The notes under the pieces were generated by a model. It saw only the letters and a list, made by a program, of their open reading frames with translations, was not told the origin of the DNA and made no database searches. A stretch of 64,000 nucleotides of DNA from an uncultured Rhodoplanes sp. (lineage in GTDB: Bacteria; Pseudomonadota; Alphaproteobacteria; Rhizobiales; Xanthobacteraceae), in the NCBI GenBank assembly GCA_936924235.1, contig CAKZHN010000180.1, positions 3,075-67,074 of the forward strand. Reading direction: 5' to 3'. The translations under genes were made by a program, and so were the position numbers. Shown here piece after piece: positions 42,619-50,911 of this stretch; the stretch's first letter is position 1; every line of letters starts with the position of its first letter.

Positions 42619-44001
42619 TCACCAACGGGGAGGATGGGTCCCGAACGGCGCCGACGGGAGAGCCCATTGGGCCGGCGTTTCCGACATCTCGGCCGCGTGG
42701 CGGACCGCCAGAAGCGTGCCGAAGGCCGACGGGACGGTGGCCAGCCGGTCGGCGGCCTGGGCGAAGCTGATATCGGGCGCGGCCAAGCCGTCCGGCCCGC
42801 GGCCCATGTCGCGGAGCCATAAGCCGGTGCGCGCCAGCGCGACGCGGACGAGCCAGCTGCCGCCCTCGTCGATGCGGCGCAGGAGCGCCGTGATGGCGCC
42901 GAGCGCCATGAGATAGCCGGAGGCGTGGTCGAGCGCCTGGCAGGGCAGGGCCACAAGGCCGGTTTTGCCCGCGGCTTCGGCCTCGGCAAAGTTCAGCCCG
43001 GTCACGGTCTGGGTCAGGCTGTCGAAGCCGCGGCGGGTGGCCCAGGGCCCGGCGTGGCCGTAGGCCGACAGCGACACACAGACGATGCCCGGGCGGATCG
43101 CAGCGGCGTCCTGCGGCCCGAAGCTGCGGCCGGCGACTGCGCCCGGCCGGTAGGACTGCACGAACACATCGGCGCCTTCGAGCAGCGCGTGGAAGTCGCG
43201 CTGGCCGTGGTCCGTGACCAGATCGACATGGGCTGAGCGCTTGCCGCGGCCGGTGTCGATATCGGCGACGTCAATGGTCGGCAGATTGGGTGAGATGACG
43301 CGAAGGACGTCCGCGCCGTGCGCGGCGAGCGTCCGGCCGCAAACCGGGCCTGCGAGCACGCGGGTCATTTCGAGCACGCGCAGGTTTTCCAGCGGCCGGG
43401 TGCCGGCTTTCATGGAAAGCTTCGGCGCGTCGCCGATCTTCTCCAGCGTGATCAGTGGAAGTGTCCGCACCGCCTGGCCTTGCGGATGCGCGTCCCATTC
43501 GGCGAAGGTGCGGGCCTTGGCGACCACCATGCCGGCTGCTGCCGCGGCATCCTCGAATTTTTCGGCGGTCCAGCTTTCCAAAGCGCGGGCCACCGCCTCG
43601 CGGTCGTGCGCGCATTGCAGGAGCTTCAGCACGCCATCGCGGTGATGCGGGAAGTTGGTGTGGATGCGCACCCAGTTGCCGTCGCCGCAGCGATAGGCGC
43701 CGGCGATCTTGTCCCACAGCTCGGGCGCCTCGCCGCCGTCGACGCGCAGATAGCGTTCACTGCGAAACTCGATCGCGGCGTTGCGGGCGTCGACCGTGAT
43801 GTTTTGCGCTTTGCCGCCGCGGCGGCGGTGCAGTTCGGCGGCGGCGAGCGCCGCGGCGCCGATGCTGACCTGCGCCATCTGGCCGACATGGAACGACGAC
43901 GGCAGCGCCGGATCGGCGCCGGTGAGCGCGATGCCGTGCAGCGCGTCGGCCGGCAGGCCGATGTCGTGCCAGAGATTTATCAGCGCCTGCTTGGCGTCCA
44001 T
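42619..44001 (-). CDS. CaiB/BaiF-related CoA-transferase with unusual domain order
   Basis: 460 residues. The usual N-terminal CaiB sequence (LRVLEMTRVLAGPVCGRTLA, HGADVLRV) is found only in the middle, near residue 228. Residues 1-210 instead resemble the later part of a normal CaiB chain (GQMAQVSIGAAALAAAELHR then the variable C-terminal region). After residue 228 come ADVFVQSYRPGAVAGRSFGP and CVSLSAYGHAGPW. The gene may be a permuted or partly duplicated form; whether it is active is uncertain. A TctC receptor gene lies 40 bases upstream. Confidence 0.75.
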   Translation of the reverse strand: MDAKQALINLWHDIGLPADALHGIALTGADPALPSSFHVGQMAQVSIGAAALAAAELHRRRGGKAQNITVDARNAAIEFRSERYLRVDGGEAPELWDKIAGAYRCGDGNWVRIHTNFPHHRDGVLKLLQCAHDREAVARALESWTAEKFEDAAAAAGMVVAKARTFAEWDAHPQGQAVRTLPLITLEKIGDAPKLSMKAGTRPLENLRVLEMTRVLAGPVCGRTLAAHGADVLRVISPNLPTIDVADIDTGRGKRSAHVDLVTDHGQRDFHALLEGADVFVQSYRPGAVAGRSFGPQDAAAIRPGIVCVSLSAYGHAGPWATRRGFDSLTQTVTGLNFAEAEAAGKTGLVALPCQALDHASGYLMALGAITALLRRIDEGGSWLVRVALARTGLWLRDMGRGPDGLAAPDISFAQAADRLATVPSAFGTLLAVRHAAEMSETPAQWALPSAPFGTHPPRW

Positions 44002-44041
44002 CGCGGCGCAATCTAGCGCCGCATCCCGGCAACGCCAGGGC

Positions 44042-45010
44042 CTATTCGACCTTGATGCCGGTCTTGGCGACCAGCGCGCGCCAGAGCTCCGTTTCGCTGC
44101 GGATGCGCGTGGTAACGGCATCCGGCGGGCCGGGCTCCGGATCGAAGCCCTGCTTGGCGAAGGTCTCGATCACATCGGGTTCTTTGAGAATCTCGCCCAT
44201 GGCGCGGTTGAGCTTGCCGACGATCGCGTCCGGCGTGCCGGCCGGCATCTCGTAGGCGAGCCAGAGCGCCACGTCATAGTCCTTTACGCCGGCTTCCATC
44301 ATGGTCGGCACCTCGGGCAGCGACGACACCCGCTTCTTGCCCGTGGTCGCGAGCGCGCGGAGCGTGCCGTCGCGGATGTTCGCCAGCGTGGGGCCGACGG
44401 TGGCGAACTGCATGTCGAGGCGGCCGGCGATGATGTCGATCGACGACTGCGCCGAGCTCTTGTACGGCACATGGGTGATGTCGATACCCATGTCGCTGGT
44501 GAACAGCGCGGCGGCGAGATGCGCGAGGCTTGCAAGGCCGGCCGAGCCGTAGGTCAGCTTGCCGGGCTGGGTCTTGGCGAGCGCGGTGAGCTCAGACACG
44601 CTTTTCGCGGCGATCCCCGGATAGAGCACCAGCACATAGGGCGCGGCGCCGATCATGCCGACCGGCTTGAAATCGTTGATCGGATCGTAAGGGAGCTTGG
44701 TGCCTAGCGCCGGCGCCACACCATGCGTGCTCGCGGTGATCAGTCCGATGGTGTAGCCGTCGGGCGCGGCTTTCGCGACCACGTCAGCGCCAAGATTGCC
44801 GCTCGCGCCGGCGCGGTTCTCGACCACGAACTGCTGGCCGAGCTTGGTCGAGAACTTCTGCGCCATGACGCGGCTGACGATGTCGGTGGCGGAGCCCGCC
44901 GGGAACGGCACGATCAGCCGCACCGGGCGGTCCGGATAGTTCGCGTCCGATTGCGCCAGTGCCGATGTGGCTGTTGCTACGAGCGCGAGAGCCAGCGCGA
45001 ACCGCATCAT
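44042..45010 (-). CDS. Tripartite tricarboxylate transporter receptor (Bug/TctC family)
   Basis: 322 residues with signal peptide MMRFALALALVATATSALAQ. Bug pattern: YPDRPVRLIVPFPAGSATDI, FVVENRAGASGNLGADVVAK, LTYGSAGLASLAHLAAALF, ITHVPYKSSAQSSIDIIAG. No TctAB genes nearby. Its ATG overlaps the stop of the 2-hydroxyacid dehydrogenase-like gene by four bases (ATGA). Confidence 0.92.
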   Translation of the reverse strand: MMRFALALALVATATSALAQSDANYPDRPVRLIVPFPAGSATDIVSRVMAQKFSTKLGQQFVVENRAGASGNLGADVVAKAAPDGYTIGLITASTHGVAPALGTKLPYDPINDFKPVGMIGAAPYVLVLYPGIAAKSVSELTALAKTQPGKLTYGSAGLASLAHLAAALFTSDMGIDITHVPYKSSAQSSIDIIAGRLDMQFATVGPTLANIRDGTLRALATTGKKRVSSLPEVPTMMEAGVKDYDVALWLAYEMPAGTPDAIVGKLNRAMGEILKEPDVIETFAKQGFDPEPGPPDAVTTRIRSETELWRALVAKTGIKVE

Positions 45011-46092
45011 GAAGCAAACTCCCGGGCGAGCTTTGTGATCAGCTCTTCGAAATCGTTCAGGCCGTTGAAGCGCGGCGAGCCCGCCATTCGCGGCGTGAGA
45101 ATGACGTTGTCGAAGGCGAGCAGCTCGTCGTCCTCGGCGACCGGCTCCTTGTAGTGCACGTCGAGCGCCGCGCCGCCGAGCCGGCCCGCGCGCAGCGCCT
45201 CGATCAGCGCGTCGCGGTTGACGACCGGCGCATTTGACACGTTGACCAGGAAAGCCCCGCGCTTGACCTGCGCGAACTCGGCGGCCCCTAGGAAATCGCG
45301 AGTCGACGGCAAGGTCGGAAGCTGCGGCAGGATGAAGTCGCTTTCCGCGAGCAGCGTCGCCAGCGGCACGTGCCGCGCGGAAAGCTCGCGCTCCTCGCTC
45401 TCGGGCGCTCGCGTGCGCTGATGGTAGAGAACGTTCATGGCAAAGGCCCTGGCCCGGATCGCAATCTCCTTGCCAATTTCGCCGAGGCCAATGATGCCGA
45501 TGGTCGCACCGTTCAGTTGCCGGGTGCCGCCGAGACGGGCGTAGTTGCCGCCCGGCGTGTGCTGGCGCTGGAACGGCCGGAACGCGCCTTGCCGGGCCTT
45601 GATGCGCTCGACGGTGACGAGACCGTCCAGTTCATCGAGTTTCCGCGCGAGCATCAGCATCAGGCCGAAAGCGTGCTCGGCGCAGGAGACGTTAGCGCGG
45701 CGGCGCAACGTCAAAAGCTTCACGCCTCTTTCGGTACAGGCGGCCGTGTCGATGTTGCGCAGCCCCGAGCCGAACTTCTGCAGCACCTTCAGCCTGGGCG
45801 CGGCGGCGATGTCTTCGCGTGTGACGCGCAGCGACTCGGTCACCAGCGCCACGCAATCCTTCAGGTTGGCGCGCATTTCCTCTTCCGAGGTGACGAGTCG
45901 CACCTCGGCGGGATAGAGCGCCGCCGAGCCCTTGCGCACCCGCGCGCACCAGCCGGCAAAATCCGGCTCATCGGTCGACATGAAGTCGGCGAAGGCCGCG
46001 CGCCGCTCTTCGCTTGCTTTCGGATCGAGCACCAGCGGAATGAGCCGGGTGAACGGATCGTCCTCGACGACGATGACAGGAAGATCGGCCAT
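45007..46092 (-). CDS. D-2-hydroxyacid dehydrogenase-like protein with changed catalytic residues
   Basis: 361 residues. The NAD-binding domain is clear: GATIGIIGLGEIGKEIAIRA. In the family the catalytic Arg sits in an N-x-x-R-G motif, but here the segment is NVSNAPVVNRDAL; the catalytic His normally follows P in TPH, but here it is TPRMAGS. The acidic member of the triad may remain (YKEPVAEDD). Either it catalyses a different reaction or it has become a binding protein. It is translationally coupled to the TctC receptor. Confidence 0.85.
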   Translation of the reverse strand: MADLPVIVVEDDPFTRLIPLVLDPKASEERRAAFADFMSTDEPDFAGWCARVRKGSAALYPAEVRLVTSEEEMRANLKDCVALVTESLRVTREDIAAAPRLKVLQKFGSGLRNIDTAACTERGVKLLTLRRRANVSCAEHAFGLMLMLARKLDELDGLVTVERIKARQGAFRPFQRQHTPGGNYARLGGTRQLNGATIGIIGLGEIGKEIAIRARAFAMNVLYHQRTRAPESEERELSARHVPLATLLAESDFILPQLPTLPSTRDFLGAAEFAQVKRGAFLVNVSNAPVVNRDALIEALRAGRLGGAALDVHYKEPVAEDDELLAFDNVILTPRMAGSPRFNGLNDFEELITKLAREFAS

Positions 46093-46133
46093 GCCGCCTC
46101 CAACGCAGTTACAAGAGATATGGACGGCGAAGA

Positions 46134-46667
46134 CTACGCCTGCTTCGGCTCGAGATCGACGCGCAGCGCCGTGAACACGCGGTTGTGCATCAGGTATGTG
46201 CCGACCAGCACCGACAGCTCAACGATCTCACGTTCGTTGTAATGCTTGCGCACCGCGTTGAAGACGTCGTCCGGCACCTCGGGTGCGGCGATCATCGCGT
46301 CCACGTAGGCGAGCGCCGCGCGCTCCGCCTCGTTGAAGAACTTCGAGCCCCGCCAGTCCTTCAGCGCCTCGCATTCCTCGACCGACACGCCATCCGGCAC
46401 CGCGATCCGCGGCACGTGCTGCTGCAGCGCGTAGCCGTATTTCGCGGCCTGCGCGATCCGCACGATGGCGATCTCGCGGAGCCGCGGCGTCAGCTTGGTC
46501 TTCCAGCGGATCGCGCCGATGTGCTCGAACCAGGTCATGCAGACGGTCGGCGAGTGCAGAAGCAGCTTGTAGATGTTGATCAGTCCGCCGCGCGCGCCTT
46601 TGATTTTTGCGATATCGCCGGCGAGCTCCGGATGATCCTTCTCCTCGACGTATGGAATGCGGGCCAT
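46134..46667 (-). CDS. Carboxymuconolactone decarboxylase-family protein
   Basis: 177 residues, all-helical CMD/AhpD fold. The peroxidatic CxxC of AhpD is absent; the corresponding segment is AAKYGYALQQHVPRIA, which fits the gamma-carboxymuconolactone decarboxylase side of the family. Another landmark is LTPRLREIAIVRIAQ. ATG 46667 is preceded by GGGGAAGGAA. Its place among ring-degradation genes supports a decarboxylase or isomerase role in the same pathway. Confidence 0.88.
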   Translation of the reverse strand: MARIPYVEEKDHPELAGDIAKIKGARGGLINIYKLLLHSPTVCMTWFEHIGAIRWKTKLTPRLREIAIVRIAQAAKYGYALQQHVPRIAVPDGVSVEECEALKDWRGSKFFNEAERAALAYVDAMIAAPEVPDDVFNAVRKHYNEREIVELSVLVGTYLMHNRVFTALRVDLEPKQA

Positions 46668-46714
46668 GGTTCCTTCCCCGAATTGCTTGTTGTTTGAAAA
46701 ACGTGACGAGGCCG

Positions 46715-47899
46715 TCAGGCCTCGCCAATCTCGCGCAGCACTTCCTGGGTGTGCTCGCCGACCTTGGGCGGCGCGCGGTCGGCCGCGGCGCGGCGGCCGT
46801 TGATGGTGATCGGCGTGCGCACGCCCGGGAGCATGCCGCCCTTGGCGTCAGGGTGGGGCAGGTCGACGCGCATGTCGCGCGCCTTGACCTGCGGATCGTC
46901 GAACACCTCGCGCAGCGTGTTGATCGGCCCGGCCGGCACGCCGGCCTCCTCGAACTTCTCGGCGAGTTCCTGCTTGGAGAGCTTCTTGGTCAGTTCGAAC
47001 AGCCGCGGGATCAGCGTCTCGCGGTTGACCACGCGCCCGGCGTTGGTCTTGTAGCGCTCGTCGTCGGCCATGGCGGGATCACCCAGCACCTGCATCATCT
47101 TGACGAACTGGCCGTCATTGCCGCAGGCGATCAGCATCCAGCCGTCTTTCGTCGGGAACGTCTGGTAGGGCACCACGCTCGCATGCGCATTGCCCATGCG
47201 CACCGGCGGCGTGCCGGAGACGAGATAGTAGGTCGCCTGGTTGGCGAGCACGCCGACCATGGTGTCCATCAGCGCCATGTCGACATGCGCGCCCTTGCCG
47301 GTGTGCTCGCGCTCCTTCAGCGCGGCGCAGATGGCGAGCGCCGAGTAAGTGCCGGTGAACACGTCGGCGAAGGCGACGCCGAGCCGCGTGGGCTCGCCCT
47401 TCGGATCACCGGTGATGTCCATGATGCCGCCCATGCCCTGCACCAGCAGGTCATAGCCGGCGCGGGTCTTGTACGGGCCGTCCTGGCCGAAGCCGGTGAT
47501 GGAGCAATAGATCAGCCGCGGGTTGTCCTTCGACAGGCTCTCGTAGTCGAGGCCGTACTTCTTCAGGCCGCCATACTTGAAGTTCTCGACCAGCACGTCG
47601 GAGCGCGCCGCGAGCTTCTTGATGATGCGCTGGCCGTCCGGCGTCGCGAAATCGACGGCAATCGAGCGTTTGCCGCGGTTGCAGGCCAGATTGTACGACG
47701 AGGTCAGCCGCCCGCCGTCCTTGTCCTCCATGAAGGGCGGACCCCAGCCGCGGGTGTCGTCGCCCGGGCCGGGCTGCTCCACCTTGATCACCTCGGCGCC
47801 GAGATCGGCGAGGATCTGGCAGGACCAGGGGCCGGCGAGGATGCGGGCAAGCTCAAGCACGCGAACGCCCGCGAGCGGGCCCTTCTGCGGACCGGACAT
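46715..47899 (-). CDS. CaiB/BaiF CoA-transferase (class III)
   Basis: 394 residues with standard order: GVRVLELARILAGPWSCQIL, DLGAEVIKVEQPGPGDDTR, then SDVLVENFKYGGLKKYGLDY, and MALMDTMVGVLANQATYYL, which includes the catalytic Asp. These enzymes exchange CoA between acyl-CoA and a free acid, activating the acid for degradation. It is downstream of the enolase-superfamily gene and 47 bases before the CMD gene on the same strand. Confidence 0.95.
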   Translation of the reverse strand: MSGPQKGPLAGVRVLELARILAGPWSCQILADLGAEVIKVEQPGPGDDTRGWGPPFMEDKDGGRLTSSYNLACNRGKRSIAVDFATPDGQRIIKKLAARSDVLVENFKYGGLKKYGLDYESLSKDNPRLIYCSITGFGQDGPYKTRAGYDLLVQGMGGIMDITGDPKGEPTRLGVAFADVFTGTYSALAICAALKEREHTGKGAHVDMALMDTMVGVLANQATYYLVSGTPPVRMGNAHASVVPYQTFPTKDGWMLIACGNDGQFVKMMQVLGDPAMADDERYKTNAGRVVNRETLIPRLFELTKKLSKQELAEKFEEAGVPAGPINTLREVFDDPQVKARDMRVDLPHPDAKGGMLPGVRTPITINGRRAAADRAPPKVGEHTQEVLREIGEA

Positions 47900-47947
47900 T
47901 TCGATAGGTTCCTTCCCGAGTTTTTTGCTGGCCGGCTTATAGCAAGA

Positions 47948-49105
47948 TCAGCGCGTACGGAAACGCTCCACGGCGGCCTCGTCGACCTCGATGCCGAGGC
48001 CAGGGCCTTCCGGCAGGGCCACCATGCCGTTTTTCAACGGCAGCGGGCGGCGGACGATGTCCTCGGCGAGATAGAAATGCGTGAGGCTGACGCCCCAGTC
48101 GGCCTTGGGCACCGCGCAGGCCAGATGCAGCGCCGCGGCGCTGGAGATGCTCGACTCGGCGATTTTCGCCGCGATATTCACCGACAGGCCGAGCTTTTGG
48201 CAGAGCTTGCCGGCCTCGACCGCCGCGGTGATGCCGCCGAGCTTGATCAGCTTGAGCGATACGCCTGAGGCGCCGGCCTTGGCGCTGGAGACGATATCGG
48301 CGAACGAATGGATCGCCTCGTCGACGCCGATCGGCACCTTGGTGGCGCGCGTGAGCTTCCGGAGGCCTTCGAAGTCGTCGTAGGCGAGCGGCTGCTCGAC
48401 GAACATCAGCTTCGCCTTGCGGGTCTGTTCGGCATACCGGCGCGCGTCGGCCAATGTCAGCCCGCAATTGGCGTCGGCGCAGAGCGGCGTCTTCGGCAGC
48501 GCCTCGCGCACCGCAAAGGCGATCGCAATCTCTTTTGCGAGCGGCTTCACGCCGATCTTGAGCTTGAAGAACTCGAAGCCCTCCTTTTGACGGACATGCG
48601 CCTCGGCGACGTCCTCCTCGGCGGTCTTGTTGCCGAGGAGCCACATCGGCTTGACGGCCTCGCGGCGCGGCTTGGTGACCAGATCGATCAGCCGCGTCCC
48701 GGACGCACGCCCGACCATATCGAGCACCGCCATCTCCACGGCCGAATGCGCGCCGCCATTGCCCAGCAGCGCACGGTGCAAACCCGGCCGCAGCGTGTTC
48801 CATTGCCGGGCATCCTGGCCGATGAGCCGCGGAGCGAGATAATCGCGCACGGCGGCGGTCAGCCCGCCCAGCGTGTCACCGGTCATGGTCGGCGCGGACC
48901 CGGCCTCGCCCCAGCCCACCGTGCCGTCGGTGGCCTCGATCCGGACCAGGATATTTTGCGCCGCGGTAATGGTCTCGCCCGCCATCTTCATCGCGGCCTT
49001 GAGCGGCAGCGCCACCGGGATGGCATCGACGCGGCGGATGGTAAGTGGCGGCAGATCGCGGGATCGTGCGGACGCCGACGAAAGTCTTGGTGTTTTCTGC
49101 AGCAT
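47948..49105 (-). CDS. Enolase-superfamily enzyme (muconate cycloisomerase / dipeptide epimerase type)
   Basis: About 385 residues. The catalytic set is present: FFKLKIG (KxK), LCADANCG (Asp ligand), LMFVEQPL (Glu ligand), IGVDEAI (third metal acid) and LKLIKLGG (second-face Lys). Lys on both faces places it in the muconate lactonising enzyme group. It is the first gene of the long minus-strand run. The start may be ATG 49105 or the GTG five codons upstream; no clear ribosome site helps the choice. Confidence 0.88.
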   Translation of the reverse strand: MLQKTPRLSSASARSRDLPPLTIRRVDAIPVALPLKAAMKMAGETITAAQNILVRIEATDGTVGWGEAGSAPTMTGDTLGGLTAAVRDYLAPRLIGQDARQWNTLRPGLHRALLGNGGAHSAVEMAVLDMVGRASGTRLIDLVTKPRREAVKPMWLLGNKTAEEDVAEAHVRQKEGFEFFKLKIGVKPLAKEIAIAFAVREALPKTPLCADANCGLTLADARRYAEQTRKAKLMFVEQPLAYDDFEGLRKLTRATKVPIGVDEAIHSFADIVSSAKAGASGVSLKLIKLGGITAAVEAGKLCQKLGLSVNIAAKIAESSISSAAALHLACAVPKADWGVSLTHFYLAEDIVRRPLPLKNGMVALPEGPGLGIEVDEAAVERFRTR

Positions 49106-49168
49106 GCGGTGTTCTAACACGTGGGGCTCGGGTGCGGAACTTCATTGCGCTGCACAACGAGGCCGCGA

Positions 49169-49212
49169 CCCACTGACGCTTCGCATGGGCAGCCTGAAGC
49201 GGTATCAGTGGG
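49169..49212. promoter_or_regulatory. Interrupted inverted repeat between divergent operons
   Basis: CCCACTGA-c-GCTTC pairs with GAAGC-ggta-TCAGTGGG across a 13-base loop. It lies in the 190-base gap between the enolase-superfamily gene (minus) and the TRAP operon (plus), so it could be a shared operator or an mRNA leader hairpin. Confidence 0.4.
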
Positions 49213-49295
49213 CGCAAGTGAGTAGGCGTAAGTTGCGTTCACAAGGTGCAATGGCCCGAACGGGCCGCGGGGGCACGGAGTAGGGAGACAACAAC

Positions 49296-50321
49296 ATGAC
49301 CATCACCCGGCGTCACATTCTTGCTGGAGCCATTGCCGCGCCCGCGGTCCTTGCAGGCTCGCGCCATGCCTTGGCGGCCCGCACCATCAAGATCTCGCAT
49401 CAGTTCCCGGGCGGCACCGCGACCGAGGGTGACTTCCGCGACCGCCTGTGCCGGCAGTTCGCCGACAAGCTCGAGAAGAAGACCAACGGCTCGATTACCG
49501 CGCAGGTCTATCCGAACTCGTCGCTGATGAAGACGGTGGCGCAGTTCTCCGCGGTGCGCAAAGGCGTGCTCGATATGAGCTTCTATCCGATCTCCTACGC
49601 TGGCGGCGAATTCGCCGAGCTCAACATCGGCCTGATGCCGGGCCTGGTCAGCTCCTACAAGCAGGGCGCGGCCTGGAAGAAGGCGCCGGTCGGCCAGAAG
49701 TTCAGCGCGTTCCTTGCCGAAAAAGGCGTGCTGCTGATCTCGTGGGTCTGGCAGGCCGGCGGCTGCGCCAGCCGCGGCAAGTCGATCGTCAATCCGGACG
49801 ACGCCAAGGGCCTCAAGATCCGCGGCGGCAGCCGCGAGTTCGACATGCTGCTGCAGGCGGCCGGCGCCACCACGCTGTCGACGCCGTCGAACGAGCTCTA
49901 TGCAGCGATGCAGACCGGCGCCTGCGACGCGACCTACACGTCGTCGACCAGCCTGATCTCGTTCCGGCTCGAAGAAGTCGCCAAGAGCCTCACCACCGGG
50001 CGCGGCAAGTCCTACTGGTTCATGCTCGAGCCGCTGATCATGTCGAAGAAAGTGTTCGACGAACTCTCCAAGCCCGAGCAGGACGCCATCATGCAGCTCG
50101 GCCAGGAGATGGAGGATTTCGGCACCAAGGAGGCGATGGCCGACGACCAGAAGGTCGCGGACGTCTATGCCAAGAAGGGCCTTCAGGTCGCCGACCTCAG
50201 CGACGACGTCGTCGAGAAGTGGCGCAAGATCGCCCGCGACACCGCCTGGAAGGACTACGCAGGCAAGACCCCGCTGTCGGCCGAGCTGCTCAAGCTCGCG
50301 GACGGCGTCCAGGTCTCCTGA
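49296..50321 (+). CDS. TRAP transporter solute receptor (DctP family)
   Basis: 341 residues. A twin-arginine type signal is visible: TITRRHILAGAIAAPAVLAG followed by SRHALA. The mature part fits DctP: IKISHQFPGGTATEGDFRDR, ADKLEKKTNGSITAQVYPNS, LSTPSNELYAAMQTGACDAT. The conserved Arg of DctP receptors is probably in KIRGGSREFD. ATG 49296 has AGGGAGA upstream. It is followed by the small and large membrane subunits, making a complete set, most likely for an organic acid. Confidence 0.93.
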   Translation: MTITRRHILAGAIAAPAVLAGSRHALAARTIKISHQFPGGTATEGDFRDRLCRQFADKLEKKTNGSITAQVYPNSSLMKTVAQFSAVRKGVLDMSFYPISYAGGEFAELNIGLMPGLVSSYKQGAAWKKAPVGQKFSAFLAEKGVLLISWVWQAGGCASRGKSIVNPDDAKGLKIRGGSREFDMLLQAAGATTLSTPSNELYAAMQTGACDATYTSSTSLISFRLEEVAKSLTTGRGKSYWFMLEPLIMSKKVFDELSKPEQDAIMQLGQEMEDFGTKEAMADDQKVADVYAKKGLQVADLSDDVVEKWRKIARDTAWKDYAGKTPLSAELLKLADGVQVS

Positions 50322-50356
50322 CGTTTTTCTGAGGGGCGGCGGAGACAACCAAGGCG

Positions 50357-50911
50357 ATGGCTCACGGCCTCGATCCGGCCGAGACCGGAACAACGGCGGC
50401 GCCGCATGCGGGCGCCGCCGGCTCCATTGAGTACTGGTTCTCGATCCTCAATCAACTGATCGTTCTGATCGCGTCGATCGCGCTGGTCGCGGCGTCGCTG
50501 GTGCTGACTTACAGCGTCATCGTCCGCTACTTCCTCCACATCTCGACCGACTGGCAGGACGAGATGTCGGTGTTTCTGATCATCGGCGCCGTGTTCATGT
50601 CGTCGGCCGCGATCCAGGCGCGCCGGGGCCATGTCGCGATCGAGGCGATCTCCAGCATGCTGCCGCCGCGCGCCAACCGTGTGCGGCTGCTTATCGTGGA
50701 CATCTTGAGCTTGCTGTTCTGCGGCTTCTTCGCCTGGAAGTCCTGGATCCTGCTCGAGGAGGCCTGGGTCGAGAATTTCCATTCCGGCTCCACCTGGGGC
50801 CCGCCGCTCTGGGTGCCGTATTCGCTGATGACTTTCGGCATGATGCTGCTCACGCTGCAGATCCTGCTCCAGGTCGCGGGCGCCTTCATGGGTCGGAGGA
50901 TGCCGGCATGA
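50357..50911 (+). CDS. TRAP transporter small membrane subunit (DctQ family)
   Basis: 184 residues with four hydrophobic helices (near 28-50, 68-85, 110-130 and 155-175). A DctQ-type motif is seen as IQARRGHVAIEAISSMLPPR. The stop overlaps the start of the large subunit by four bases (ATGA). Confidence 0.92.
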   Translation: MAHGLDPAETGTTAAPHAGAAGSIEYWFSILNQLIVLIASIALVAASLVLTYSVIVRYFLHISTDWQDEMSVFLIIGAVFMSSAAIQARRGHVAIEAISSMLPPRANRVRLLIVDILSLLFCGFFAWKSWILLEEAWVENFHSGSTWGPPLWVPYSLMTFGMMLLTLQILLQVAGAFMGRRMPA

